A stretch of DNA of 64,000 nucleotides from Bathymodiolus brooksi (GCA_963680875.1 OY804583.1:37011982-37075981), one strand, 5' to 3'. Shown: positions 39,081 through 51,412, numbered from the stretch's first letter. Made by a program: numbers and translations. Notes: generated from the sequence alone by a model not told the origin.

Positions 39081-39443
39081 CCACTATAGTTGTTAATGCA
39101 GTATCCCTCGGCTAATACAAAGTTCCGATTGAATTCTACAAGAGGTATCTTGATTATTTTACATATAAAAGGGATGTTGTTGCCACGCCACTATAGTTGT
39201 TAATGCAGTATCCCTCGGTTAACTTCAGTATTCGACTAATACAAAGTTCCGATTGAATTCTACAAGAGGTATCTTGATTATTTTACATATAAAAGGGATG
39301 TCGTTGCCACGCCACTATAGTCGTTAATGCAGTATCCCTCGGTTAATTACAGTATTTGGCTAACACAAAGTTCCGATTGAATTCAACAAGAGGTATCTTG
39401 ATTAATTTACATATAAAAGGGATGTCGTTGCCACGCTACTGAC
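39081..39443. repeat. Tandem repeat of about 107-124 bp, 3 copies
   Basis: CCACTATAG(T)NGTTAATGCAG begins copies at 39081, 39188 and 39312. Each includes CAAAGTTCCGATTGAATTC and TACATATAAAAGGGATGT. The first copy lacks about 17 bp present in the others. Confidence 0.88.
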
Positions 39444-39569
39444 GTAATTTCATTTTTTTTTTTAAACATGTCCCATTGATTTTGACATAGTTTAAGTAGT
39501 TCGACTGTACTTGCTAACTGAACCAATGAATTTTCTTCTTGGTCATTGAATACTCACCTGCAATGAAAC

Positions 39570-39712
39570 CTGTCTATTCTGAACTTCCTTGGGACCAGCA
39601 CTTGTGTTCAGAATAGACAGATGATCAGTTTTCCTACTTTGGTACTTTCTGTAAAGTTAGGTTTATACATGATTTCGTTTTATTCAGGGTTTAGTTTAGG
39701 CATGTTTCACTA
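39570..39712 (+). repeat. Dispersed repeat with TTTATTCAGGGTTTAG motif
   Basis: CTGTCTATTCTGAACTTCCT, AGAATAGACAGATGATCAG and TTTATTCAGGGTTTAG match the family seen at 32676 and 37160. Confidence 0.55.
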
Positions 39713-40228
39713 TATTTGTAAGAATAGTTGATGGTCCCTTAAACCTTAAATAAAAATCAACAGTCCATTTAAATTCAAAGAAAAACAAAAAGTCCCTTGG
39801 ACTAATGAAAAATTGACTGTTCCTCTGACAAAAGCATAACACCAGACACAGACGTGTGCACTGTCATCCACCTACAGTTCAAGTTTTCTAGACCCCCCCC
39901 CCCATAACTGTACTATGATGATGGGGGGCATTTGTTTGCTCTTTTCAATTGTTCTCCGGCCTTGTAGTCTTTTAGTCACGATATTACTGAAAAGTGACAA
40001 TAAATAATCTCAATTAACCTTATCGCAGTATAAATTTACATAAATATTCAGAATACAATTAACATTATAATCATCTGCAGTATAAACTTATGTATATGTT
40101 TCAGTTTTTATCAGACTTTTGTACATTCCTGTAGATGTTTATCATTACTTGGTAAATGAATTCTATATCTATCTTGTGTATATGATAATTATTGTGTATA
40201 TCAGAGTTCAATTTATTTATTGTTTTTG

Positions 40229-40258
40229 AAGAAGAAGAAGAAGAAGAAGAAGAAGAAA
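40229..40258. repeat. (GAA)n microsatellite
   Basis: About nine GAA units. The adjacent AAAAAGGTTGTATTGCTGTC is duplicated some 56 bp further on. Confidence 0.9.
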
Positions 40259-40448
40259 AAGGTTGTATTGCTGTCGGATTAAATTTGATTTATTTATTGT
40301 TTTTGAACAAGAAAAAGGTTGTATTGCTGTCATTAAATCGGACAATAAACTTAAGAATTTTACAATAGGTAGAGAAACTTTTCTTAAGGGCTCAGAGGCA
40401 TGGTACCAGTTTTTGTAAAAAATTAACAGATCCCATTTATACCCCTTT

Positions 40449-40740
40449 GTAGACAAGGGGAGATAATAGGCTGATCAATGGAAGATAAGGCCATCAGTAT
40501 AGCATTGTTAAGAATGATATAACAAGTAGTGTGGTTGTAGACAAGGGGAGATAATAGGCTGATCAAGGGGAGATAAGGCCATCAGTATAGTTAAGAATGA
40601 TATAACAAGTAGTGTGGTTGTAGACAAGGGGAGATAATAGACTGATCAATGGAAGATAAGGCCATCAGTATAGTTAAGAATGATATAACAAGTAGTGTGG
40701 TTGTAGACAAGGGGAGATAATAGGCTGATCAATGGAAGAA
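40449..40740. repeat. Tandem repeat of about 84-86 bp, 3.5 copies
   Basis: GTAGACAAGGGGAGATAATA starts copies at 40449, about 40535, 40619 and 40703, with ATCAGTATAGTTAAGAATGA and AACAAGTAGTGTGGTT inside. Confidence 0.88.
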
Positions 40741-40776
40741 GAGGTTGTAACTGAACTTATCATTTACTTTTAAGAC

Positions 40777-41000
40777 TTGTGAGCTCACCAGGCAAGAAGG
40801 CTCATGTTAGCTATTGCCATCACTTGGCGTCCGTTGTGCTTCCATAAACTTTCATACTGTCAATATTCCTTCTTAAAACTACTAGGTCTATGTTAACCAA
40901 CTTGGCCTAGAAGTTCCTTTGTTGGTCCTCTTTAAAAATTATGTCCGATAGGTCCGTCAACCTACAAATATGACTGCCATTTCTAAAAATAGAAATACCT
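40777..41000 (+). repeat. Fragment of the AGCTCACC dispersed element
   Basis: GAGCTCACCAGGCAAGAAGG, CTATTGCCATCACTTGGCGT and CAAATATGACTGCCATT match the 5' part of the element at 34986. Confidence 0.6.
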
Positions 41001-41074
41001 ACTTTCAACGTCTCTTCTGAAGTCAATAGGCTGATTTTTACCACACATAGCTGCTAGATTAACAAATTCTAACT

Positions 41075-41175
41075 ATGAATGGCCGTTCATGTCAAAATTG
41101 AGATGAAGCCATCACTTTGCTATTTAACAAGGAACGGCTTCATCATCATAAATTTGACATGAATGGCCGTTCATG
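41075..41175. repeat. Foldback sequence with ATGAATGGCCGTTCAT arms
   Basis: ATGAATGGCCGTTCAT at 41075-41090 and 41159-41174, together with GATGAAGCC and GGCTTCATC internally, form an imperfect hairpin of roughly 30-bp arms around a short loop near CTTTGCTATTTAACAAGG. Confidence 0.7.
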
Positions 41176-42330
41176 CTTATCCCTTTCCAATATTTTCCTC
41201 CTTAGAAAGAAAATCCATCGCAATTTTGACATGAACAGCCACTCGTACATACTTTATTTTTATTGATATTATCCTCTTTTGAAAGAAAGTTATAACTGAA
41301 ATATTGCTGAAAGTAGCATTAAACACCATCAAACAAACAAACAATGAAAGAAAGTCGACCCCTTTTGAAAATATTTTTTTACAATTATTATTATTATTAT
41401 TATAACTATTATAATATGGTTGTTGTGTTTTAAAGACAGCTTTATGTTCATTTGTTTTCAGCTTCTTGTTTTATAAACTGTATTCACATCAAATCATTTT
41501 GTTGAAAGTGTTTGCAGATGATTAACGAGTTATATTTAGAATAAATGTTCTATTAATAGAATAGAAAATGCATCAGTAATAGAAATAGGTAAGAATAAGT
41601 GGTCATGTGACCTAAAATATGTGTTCTCATTGGATATCTGAATAAACAAGGTTGATTTAGGTAAAATGGCTACAATTTGTAGAGGATAGATATCTGGCAT
41701 AAAATATATATTATTGGGTGTTTCCTTCCTCTCCCAATTGTCACACAGCAAACAAATTTTTGATTGGAAACTAAATTTAGACAATATCTTTAAAAGTGAT
41801 AATAATATAGAGTTGATAAAAAAAACTATTGGAAAATATTGCATAGAAAAATACTTGTGCATTAATTTTTAATTTTTTTTTTGCAAGAGAGATTGATTTT
41901 ACAGTAACTATAATCTGATGTATTGTTTTATTTTAGCATTTATGTCACATGACTTTGTCATCATGATATGGTTATTTATCACCCTTTGGTTTGACCAATG
42001 AGATAACAGAATGCATTAGATATTTGCTTTTGGAAAATACATGGATTACACAATATTTTGCCAGTTATAAATTTATGAATATAAATATTGTACAATTAAT
42101 GAATTTATCTTATTAAAGATTTAAATTTCCCTGGAAAATCCTATTGATATGACATAATTCTAATGTGATGCATTTTCTATTGTAAATTGGTGTATCTTGA
42201 AAGTACGGGAAGGTGTACATGTTCATTTGATGTAGAGTTCATAATTTATTTCTGCACTGCCAAGGCATATTATTATTTGTTACACAGTTTTCTGAATCCA
42301 ATTTATAATTGTTATTGTTTTTTGTTAGTG
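41176..42330. other. AT-rich DNA, no gene seen
   Basis: Includes an (ATT)n stretch near 41383-41403 and one fragment with a SINE-like tail (GAAATATTGCTGAAAGTAGC, 41299-41318). No exon recognised. Confidence 0.45.
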
Positions 42331-42334
42331 GTGT

Positions 42335-42600
42335 ATATATGTCATGTGATATACCATATAATTAGGTTATTTAATTTTATGTCATGTGATATACCACATG
42401 ATCAGGTTATTTTAGCTCATGTGATAACCATATAATTAGATTATTTAATTTTGTCATGTGATAAACCACACGATTAGGTTATTTAATTTTATGTCATGTG
42501 ATATATCACATGATCAGGTTATTTTATGCCATGTGATATGTCACATGATCAGGTTATTTTATGCCATGTGATATATACTATGCTTATGATTAGGTTATTT
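42335..42600. repeat. Tandem repeat of about 40-48 bp units, about 6 copies
   Basis: Units contain GTCATGTGATATACCA, ATGATCAGGTTATTTTA or ATAATTAGGTTATTTAATTT. The CATGTGATATACCACATGATCA portion is nearly self-complementary, so units could form hairpins. Confidence 0.85.
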
Positions 42601-43371
42601 TTGGCATAGTGAAAACATTTTGGTGAATTTTAATATTTTGCTCAGTGATGCCAAAATTACAAACTGTCGATATTTATGGAAATAATAAAAGTAATAGATA
42701 ATTAAATAGATTAATATGGAAAATGGCAAAACACCAACACCAAATATCGTCATAAATATTTTTTCTTTACAATGCTAGTTTTTTTACTTTATACAGCTTC
42801 TTTAACAACTTGCTGTGCTGTATCATTGCTATAATTTATTTTTTTTATTTTTTGTGTGCGTATTTGCAGATCTTGCAATATTCTAATAAACATTTCAATA
42901 TACATAAAATAATATTTATGGTAATTTAAAAGTACAAAGTACTACAGTGAGACATTATTCATTTATATTAAATTTAATGTCTTGCCACGATGATAATTGG
43001 TCGCTGAAATAACAGTCGTTTTCTAATTTGAAATACAGAAAAAATTATTAAAAATCAAAAATTGACATATACGACTCTAGTCTCGAACCAATAGGAAAAT
43101 TCCAGTAATAATAGGGACCTTTGATAACATCTTTATTTTAAGATATATTTGTATTAATTGTTAATCGATGATATAACATCGTTACTGCATGCTGATTCAT
43201 GTCATATGTTGTTACGTCATTATGTCAAATGACATAGATCGTTATTGTCACAACTTAATTGTCAGTTTAACTAGAAATCACACTTAAAATGCTTTAAAAA
43301 GCTGTAATAAAAATCATACTTAATTCTTAAATCTTGTCTTTCTTTTCACAATGGTGTAATGGTTGGTTTTG

Positions 43372-43625
43372 GTGGATTGGTTTATGGTGTTTAATGCCTT
43401 TTTCAACAATATTTCAGATATATCTCGGCAGTCAGTTTTATTGGTGGAGGAAACCAGAAAAACCACCGACCTGTCACAAGTCACTGACAAACTTTATCAC
43501 ATAATGTTGTATTGAGTACACCTCACCCTGAACAGGGTTTGAACTCACAACTTTAGTGGTGATAAGCACTGATTGCACAGGTAGTTGGAAATCCAACTAC
43601 CATACAATCTCTGCCTCAATGGGCC
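43372..43625 (-). mobile_element. Meta-domain-like SINE, reversed, near full length
   Basis: On the plus strand it reads ATGGTGTTTAATGCC, ACAATATTTCAGATATATC, ATTGGTGGAGGAAACCAG, CAAGTCACTGACAAACTTTA, GGGTTTGAACTCACAACTTT and ATCCAACTACCATACAATC, i.e. tail to head. It is directly followed by a tRNA-headed SINE on the other strand. Confidence 0.87.
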
Positions 43626-43935
43626 CTAGGGTGTAGTGGTATTCATGCTCGCCTTTAGTGTGGTAGATCATGGTTCAACCAAAGACTATAAAATTGGTAT
43701 CTGTTGTTTCTCTGCTAAGCTCATAGCACTGAGAAGTAAGGGAAAATGTTGGTTGGCTCAAAATCAGAATAATGTGTCCGAGTGGAGCGACATGCCTATC
43801 TGTAGACTGTTGTTTCAGTGAGTTAGCAGTATAAAAAATGACACTCAACGTGTTGATATAGTACAAAGCCTACATCATTATCATCATGTCAAAATGTAAC
43901 TTGTTCTCGCCATAATATAGCTGAATAATTACTCA
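43626..43935 (+). mobile_element. tRNA-headed SINE
   Basis: A head with GGGTGTAGTGGTATTCATGC precedes ACTATAAAATTGGTATCTGT and the standard body to CTCGCCATAATATAGCTG and ACTCACTCC. The B-box portion has partly been lost. Confidence 0.82.
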
Positions 43936-43964
43936 CTCCTAAATGATTATATGTAGGTTAAAAA

Positions 43965-46035
43965 ACAAAACAAAAATATATAATAGTTTACCTGCCAAAG
44001 GCAAAAAAAAACAAAACAAAAAAATATAATAGTTTACCTGCCAAAGGCAAAAAAAAACAAAACAAAAAATATAATAGTTTACCTGCTAAAGGCAAAAAAA
44101 ACAATACAAAACAATATAATAGTTTACCTGCCAAAGGCAAAAAAAAACAAAGCAAAAAAATATAATAGTTTACCTGCCAAAGGCAAAAAAAAAACAAAGC
44201 AAAAAAATATAATAGTTTACCTGCCAAAGGCAAAAAAAACCAAAACAATAAAATATAATAGTTTACCTGCCAAAGGCAAAAAAAACAAAACAAAAAAATA
44301 TAATAGTTTACCTGCCAAAGGCAAAAAAAAACAAAACAAAAAAATATAATAGTTTACTTGCCAAAGGCAAAAAAAAACAAAGCAAAAAAATATAATAGTT
44401 TACCTGCCAAAGGCAAAAAAAAACAAAACAAAAAAATATAATAGTTTACCTGCCAAAGGCAAAAAAAAACAAACAAACAAATTTAATAGTTTACCTGCCA
44501 AAGGCAAAAAAAAACAAAACAAAAAAATATAATAGTTTACCTGCCAAAGGCAAAAAAAAACAAAACAAAAAATATAATAGTTTACCTGCTAAAGGCAAAA
44601 AAAACAATACAAAACAATATAATAGTTTACCTGCCAAACGCAAAAAAAAACAAAGCAAAAAAATATAATAGCTTACCTGCCAAAGGCAAAAAAAAAACAA
44701 AGCAAAAAAATATAATAGTTTACCTGCCAAAGGCAAAAAAAACCAAAACAATAAAATATAATAGTTTACCTGCCAAAGGCAAAAAAAACAAAACAAAAAA
44801 ATATAATAGTTTACCTGCCAAAGGCAAAAAAAAACAAAACAAAAAAATATAATAGTTTACTTGCCAAAGGCAAAAAAAAACAAAGCAAACAAATATAATA
44901 GTTTACCTGCCAAAGGCAAAAAAAACAAAACAAAATATATAATAGTTTACCTGCCAAAGGCAAAAAAAACAAAACAAAAAATATAATAGTTTACCTGCCA
45001 AAGGCAAAAAAAAACAAAACAAAAAAATATAATAGTTTACCTACCAAAGGCAAAAAAAATATAATAGTTTACCTGCCAAAGGCAAAAAAAACAAAACAAA
45101 ATATATAATAGTTTACCTGCCAAAGGCAAAAATTAAACAAAAAACAAATATAATATTTTACCTGCCAAAGGCAAAAAAAAAACAAAACAAAAAAATATAA
45201 TAGTTTACCTACCAAAGGCAAAAAAAATATAATAGTTTACCTGCCAAAGGCAAAAAAAAACAAATATAAAAAAATATAATAGTTTACCTGCCAAAGGCAA
45301 AAAAAAACAAAACAAAAAAATATAATAGTTTACCTGCCAAAGGCAAAAAAAAACAAAATAAAAAAATATAATAGTTTAGCTGCCACAGGCAAACAAAACC
45401 AAGGTTGAAGATACCAAAGGGTAATTAGAAGCTGTAAATAAAAAATATAATAGTTTACCTGCCAAAGGCAAAAAAAACAATACAAAAAAATATAATAGTT
45501 TACCTGCCAAGGGCAAAAAAAAACAAAATAAAAAAATATAATAGTTTAGCTGCCACAGGCAAACAAAACCAAGGTTGAAGATACCAAAGGGTAATTAGAA
45601 GCTGTAAATAAAAAATATAATAATTTAGCTGCCAAAGACAAAAAAAAAACAAAGCAAAAAAATATAATAGTTTACCTGCCAAAGGCAAAAAAAAAACAAA
45701 ACAAAAAATATAATAGTTTACCTGCCAAAGGCAAAAAAAAACAAAGTAAAAAATATAATAGTTTACCTGCCAAAGGCAAAAAAAAACAATACAAAACAAT
45801 ATAATAGTTTACCTGCCAAAGGCAAAAAAAAACCAAAACAAAAAAATATAATAGTTTACCTGCCAAAGGCATAAAAAAGAACAAAATAAAAAAATGTAAT
45901 AGTTTACCTGCCAAAGGCAAAAAAAACAATACAAAAAAATATAATAGTTTACCTGCCAAGGGTAAAATAAAACAAAATAAAAAAATATAATAGTTTAGCT
46001 GCCACAGGCAAACAAAACCAAGGTTGAAGATTCCA
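43965..46035. repeat. Minisatellite of about 41-46 bp units, roughly 46 copies
   Basis: TATAATAGTTTACCTGCCAA plus AGGC and an A-rich spacer (A runs with single C) repeat throughout. A block of about 503 bp (43988-44293 compared with 44491-44796) recurs with the same variants, so there is higher-order structure. Three copies of an extra segment (AACCAAGGTTGAAGAT, GGGTAATTAGAAGCTGT) are interspersed near 45390, 45565 and 46015. Minus-strand open frames of 95-101 codons encode hydrophobic repeats and are by-products. Confidence 0.93.
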
Positions 46036-46234
46036 AAGGGTAATTAGAAGCTGTAAATAAAAGGCCAGACAATGCAATGGCTAAAAAAAAAAGAACGTAA
46101 TGGTTAACCGAGCCAATTGTTCTTCTGCCAGCCTTGGCATTCATTCATTGCCATTAACTTTTTCCTATCATCTGGAGAACTAATTAACTATAGGGAGTCA
46201 AACTTATAGAAAATGTTCTAATCTTTTTCTTTGT

Positions 46235-46570
46235 CGAGGTGTACTTGATACAACTTCATGATAGTTTGTCAGTGACTTGCGGACAGGTCGGTTGTTTTCC
46301 TCAGTTTTCTTCACCAATAAAACAAGACAGGTTGTGTCAAACCAACTATTGACTATAAAACAGGTATTTACAGCTTCTCTGCTAAGCTTGAAGGAGTAAG
46401 AACTAAAACAGTTTGGCTTGGAATCAAGATAATACGTCAAGAGCGGAGGGACATGTCTACGTGGGGACTGTTGTTTCAGGGAGCTAGCAAATAAGCATGT
46501 AGGTATAGTACAAAGTAGACATCATCACCTTCTCATCAAATGTAACTTGTTCTCACCATTATATAGCTGA
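46235..46570 (+). mobile_element. Chimeric SINE: Meta-like 5' part joined to tRNA-SINE 3' part
   Basis: GAGGTGTACTTGATACAACT through CTTCACCAATAAAAC is Meta-like SINE sequence. It then passes at about 46328 into TGTCAAACCAACTATTGACT and the tRNA-headed SINE body, ending CTCACCATTATATAGCTG. The join could be nested insertion or recombination. Confidence 0.7.
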
Positions 46571-46786
46571 CAAATGGCTCATTTGGAGTTACAATTACTT
46601 ACTTGACAGTGTCTAACTTAAGTGTTTTAATCTTCTCAGACTACACTTAGCCAAATAGCACCCAAATCAAAGATGGCCACCAGAATTGTCTTAGATTAAT
46701 GCGTAGCTGATACAATTATTTTTGTTTGGTTGCTAAACAGCTAGACATTTAAGAAAGGAGGCTTTGGATGATCTCATTTAACAGAT

Positions 46787-47735
46787 AAGGGGCCATCATG
46801 ATCATATGGTAGTTAGATTTACAACCATCTATCATCACTAAAGTTGTGAGGCTTATTTAACAGTTAAGGGGCCATCATGATCATATGGTAGTTGGATTTA
46901 CAACTATCTATCATCACTAAAGTTGTGAGGCTTATTTAACAGTTAAGGGGCCGTCATGATCATATGGTAGTTGGATTTACAACTATCTATCATCACTAAA
47001 GTTGTGAGGCTTATTTAACAGTTAAGGGGCCGTCATGATCATATGGTAGTTGGATTTACAACTATCTATCATCACTAAAGTTGTGAGGCTTATTTAACAG
47101 TTAAGGGGCCGTCATGATCATATGGTAGTTGGATTTACAATCATCTATCATCACTAAAGTTGTGAGGCTTATTTAACAGTTAAGGGGCCGTCATGATCAT
47201 ATGGTAATTGGATTTACAATCATCTATCATCACTAAAGTTGTGAGGCTTATTTAACAGTTAAGGGGCCGTCATGATCATATGATAGTTGGATTTACAATC
47301 ATCTATCATCACTAAAGTTGTGAGGCTTATTTAACAGTTAAGGGGCCGTCATGATCATATGGTAATTGGATTTACAACTATCTATCATCACTAAAGTTGT
47401 GAGGCTTATTTAACAGTTAAGGGGCCGTCATGATCATATGGTAGTTGGATTTACAATCATATATCATCACTAAAGTTGTGAGGCTTATTTAACAGTTAAG
47501 GGGCCGTCATGATCATATGGTAGTTGGATTTACAACTATCTATCATCACTAAAGTTGTGAGGCTTATTTAACAGTTAAGGGGCCGTCATGATCATATGGT
47601 AGTTGGATTTACAACTATCTATCATCACTAAAGTTGTGAGGCTTATTTAACAGTTAAGGGGCCGTCATGATCATATGGTAGTTGGATTTACAACTATCTA
47701 TCATCACTAAAGTTGTGAGGCTTATTTAACAAATA
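46787..47735. repeat. 79-bp minisatellite, 12 copies, derived from a Meta-like SINE head
   Basis: Every 79 bp the unit GGGGCCGTCATGATCATATG, then GTAGTTGGATTTACAACTAT and CACTAAAGTTGTGAGGCTTA recurs with few changes. The GGCCGTC...GTAGTTGGATTTACAAC...CACTAAAGTTGTGAG part is the SINE head seen in full at 55179. The last copy continues directly into SINE sequence at 47736. Confidence 0.93.
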
Positions 47736-47885
47736 TGGGGTACATGCAGTTGGATTTACTACCATGTGCAATCAGTACCTATCACCACTAAAGTTGTAAG
47801 TTTGAATCCCGCTCATAGCCGATTTAACATTATGTGATAAAGTTCGTCAGTGACACTTGCGGCATGTCGGTGATTTACTCCATAG
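47736..47885 (+). mobile_element. Meta-domain-like SINE, 5' fragment
   Basis: GCAGTTGGATTTACTACCAT, AAGTTTGAATCCCGCTCATA and TTATGTGATAAAGTTCGTCA are head and middle of the SINE. The 3' end is absent. Confidence 0.75.
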
Positions 47886-48299
47886 GTTGCTATTATGACT
47901 GTACATGGAAAAAAACAATTGACACAAAATATATATACCTTTTGAGCAGGTCCATAAAATAGATATTGGCTCCGAAAGTGGTTTTGGACAAGTTTTTAAA
48001 AACATTTTCCCCATGTAGGGTCTTATGTTAAACTTTGACTTCTGACAGAACAAATCTGCATAACACACAAAAAAACGTTTTTAAGGCCTCATAAAAGTTT
48101 GCTTGTGTTTAATCAAGATTTTACTTTCTCAGTAAAAGGTTTTTTATTCATTCTCTCATTAGGTCTGTCACATGTTAAACTACATCTCTCATTGACAGCC
48201 ATTTTTTTTTTTGGTAGAGGATAAATTAAAGTTTATAAAAAGAACATTGCATTATCCAGGTACTATTTTATGGAAGACATTACCTTCAAACTTGAAGCA

Positions 48300-48505
48300 G
48301 TGTCGTGATCATATATAGTTGGATTTACAACTGCATATGTACATTATATATATATATAGTACATATGCAATCAGTGCCCATCACCACTAAAGTTGTGAAT
48401 TTGAATCTCGCTCATGGCAGGGTGTACTTGATACAACATTAATTTATGTGATAGTTTGTGAGTGACTTGCGACTGGTCGGTGGTTTCCTGCGGGTATTTC
48501 GGTTT
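48300..48505 (+). mobile_element. Meta-domain-like SINE, 5' part leading into a minisatellite
   Basis: GTCGTGATCATATATAGTTG, the B-box-like TGAATTTGAATCTCGC, GCAGGGTGTACTTGATACAA and GTCGGTGGTTTCCTGCGGGT follow in normal order. The sequence then changes into the 28-bp array instead of the SINE tail. Confidence 0.8.
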
Positions 48506-51320
48506 CCTGTAGAAGGTAGAGGAAACGGGAGTACCTGTAGAAGGTAGAGGAAACCAGAGTACCTGTAGAAGGTAGAGGAAACGGGAGTACCTGTAGAAGG
48601 TAGAGGAAACGTGAGCACCTGTAGAAGGTAGAGGAAACAGGAGTACCTGTAGAAGGTAGAGGAAACCAGAGTACCTGTACGTAGTAGAGGAAACAGGAGT
48701 ACCTGTAGAGGGTAGAGGAAACCAGAGTACCTGTGGAATGTAGAGGAAACCAGAGTACCTGTAGAAGGTAGAGGAAACCAGAGTACCTGTAGAAGGTAGA
48801 GGAAACCGGAGTACCTGTTGAAGGTAGAGGAAACGGGAGTACCTGTAGAAGGTAGAGGAAACCAGAGTACCTGTAGAAGGTAGAGGAAACCAGAGTACCT
48901 GTTGAAGGTAGAGGAAACGGGAGTACCTGTAGAAGGTAGAGGAAACCAGAGTACCTGTAGAAGGTAGAGGAAACCAGAGTACCTGTAGAAGGTAGAGGAA
49001 ACAGGAGTACCTGTAGGAGGTAGAGGAAACGGGAGTACCTGTAGAATGTAGAGGAAACCAGAGTACCTGTAGAAGGTAGAGCAAACCAGAGTACCTGTAG
49101 AAGGTAGAGGAAACCAGAGTACCTGTAGAAGGTACAGGAAACCAGAGTACCTGTAGGAGGTAGAGGAAACCAGAGTACATGTAGAAGGTAGAGGAAACAG
49201 GAGTACCTATAGAAGGTAGAGGAAATCAGAGTACCTGTAGAAGGTAGAGGAAACGGGAGTACCTGTAGAAGGTAGAAGAAACCAGAGTACATGTAGAAGG
49301 TAGAGGAAACGGGAGTACCTGTATAAGGTAGAAGAAACCAGAGTACCCGTAGAAGGTAGAGGAAACAGGAGTACCTGTAGAAGGTAGAGGAAACGGGAGT
49401 ACCTGTAGAAGGTAGAGGAAACCAGAGTACCTGTAGAAGGTAGAGGAAACGGGAGTACCTGTAGAAGGTAGAAGAAACCAGAGTACCTGTAGAAGGTAGA
49501 GGAAACGGGAGTACCTGTAGAAGGTAGAGGAAACCAGAGTACCTGTAGAAGGTAAAGGAAACAGGAGTACCTGTAGAAGGTAGAGGAAACGGGAGTACCT
49601 GTAGAAGGTAGAGGAAACCAGAGTACCTGTAGAAGGTAGAGGAAACAGGAGTACCTGTAGGAGGTAGAGGAAACGGGAGTACCTGTAGAAGGTAGAGGAA
49701 ACAGAGTACCTGTAGAAGGTAGAGGAAACCAGAGTACCTGTAGAGGGTAGAGGAAACGGGAGTACCTGTAGAAGGTAGAGGAAACCAGAGTATCTGTAAA
49801 AGGTAGAGGAAACGGGAGTACCTGTAGAAGGTAGAGGAAATCAGAGTACCTGTAGAAGGTAAAGGAAACGGGAGTACCTGTAGAAGGTAGAAGAAACCAG
49901 AGTACATGTAGAAGGTAGAGGAAACGGGAGTACCTGTAGAAGGTAGAAGAAACCAGAGTACCCGTAGAAGGTAGAGGAAAAAGGAGTACCTGTAGAAGGT
50001 AGAGGAAACGGGAGTACCTGTAGAAGGTAGAGGAAACCAGAGTACCTGTAGACGGTAGAGGAAACCGGAGTACCTGTAGAAGGTAGAGGAAACCAGAGTA
50101 CCTGTAGAAGGTAGAGGAAACGGGAGTACCTGTAGGAGGTAGAGGAAACCAGAGTACCTGTAGAAGGTAGAAGAAACCAGAGTACCTGTAGAAGGTAGAA
50201 GAAACGGGAGTACCTGTAGAAGGTAGATGAAACAGGAGTAGCGGTAGAAGGTAGAGAAAAAGGGAGTACCTGTAGGAGGTAGAGGAAACCAGAGTACCTG
50301 TAGAAGGTAGAGGAAACCAGAGTACCTGTAGAAGGTAGAGGAAACCAGAGTACCTGTAGAAGGTAGAGGAAACGGGAGTACCTGTAGAAGGTAGAAGAAA
50401 CCAGAGTACCTGTAGAAGGTAGAGGAAACCGGAGTACCTGTAGAAGGTAGAGGAAACGAGAGTACCTGTAGAAGGTAGAGGAAACCAGAGTACCTGTAGA
50501 AGGTAGAGGAAACAGGAGTACCTGTAGAAGGTAGAGGAAACCAGAGTACCTTTAGAAGGTAGAGGAAAAGGGAGTACCTGTAGAAGGTAGAGGAAACCAG
50601 AGTACTTGTAGAAGGTAGAGGAAACCCGAGTACCTGTAGAAGGTAGAAGAAACCAGAGTACCTGTAGAAGGTAGAGGAAACCGGAGTACCTGTAGAAGGT
50701 AGAGGAAACGAGAGTACCTGTAGAAGGTAGAGGAAACCAGAGTACCTGTAGAAGGTAGAAGAAACCAGAGTACCTGTAGAAGGTAGAGGAAACCGGAGTA
50801 CCTGTAGAAGGTAGAGGAAACCAGAGTACCTGTAGAAGGTAGAGGAAACCAGAGTACCTGTAGAAGGTAGAGGAAACAGGAGTACTTGTAGAAGGTAGAG
50901 GAAACCAGAGTACCTGTAGAAGGTAGAGGAAAAGGGAGTACCTGTAGAAGGTAGAGGAAACCAGAGTACTTGTAGAAGGTAGAGGAATCCAGAGTACCTG
51001 TAGAAGGTAGAAGAAACCAGAGTACCTGTAGAAGGTAGAGGAAACCAGAGTATCTGTAGAAGGTAGAGGAAACGAGAGTACCTGTAGAAGGTAGAGGAAA
51101 CCAGAGTACCTGTAGAAGGTAGAAGAAACCAGAGTACCCGTAGAAGGTAGAGGAAACAGAGTACCTGTAGAAGGTAGAGGAAACGGGAGTACCTGTAGAA
51201 GGTAGAGGAAACTGGAGTACCTGTAGAAGGTAGAGGAAACCAGAGTATCTGTAAAAGGTAGAGGAAACGGGAGTACCTGTAGAAGGTAGAGGAAACGGGA
51301 GTACCTGTAGAAGTGTAGAG
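48506..51320. repeat. 28-bp minisatellite, about 100 copies
   Basis: The unit is GTAGAAGGTAGAGGAAACCA plus GAGTACCT, with ACGGGAG and ACAGGAG variants. AGGAAACCAGAGTACC is the reverse complement of the GGTACTCTGGTTTCCT region in the Meta-like SINE, and SINE sequence flanks both sides. Three units make 84 bp, so the minus strand shows a 28-residue peptide repeat (for example FPLPSTGTPVSSTFYRYS) in open frames of 269 and 975 codons. None of this looks like a gene: there is no non-repeat coding domain. Confidence 0.95.
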
Positions 51321-51412
51321 AAAACCAGAGTACCCGGAGAAAACCACAGAGCTACCAGCAGTCACTGACAAATTTAGGTAGTTGTAAATCCAACTACCAT
51401 ACGATCACGACA
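51321..51412 (-). mobile_element. Meta-domain-like SINE, reversed remnant after the 28-bp array
   Basis: GAGAAAACCACAGAGCTACC, AGTCACTGACAAATTTA and GTAAATCCAACTACCATACG are SINE middle and head in reverse order, with a deletion between. With the forward part at 48300 it forms inverted flanks around the 28-bp array. Confidence 0.78.

Noticed and set aside
43988..45959. Several ~100-codon hydrophobic minus frames
   Set aside because: By-products of the A-rich ~43-bp array; the A runs read as Phe/Leu codons in reverse.
48444..51371. Minus-strand open frame of 975 codons and its 269-codon neighbour
   Set aside because: Both are made of a 28-residue repeat created by a stop-free 28-bp unit (three units per 84 bp). 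Several frames are open at once and no non-repeat domain exists.
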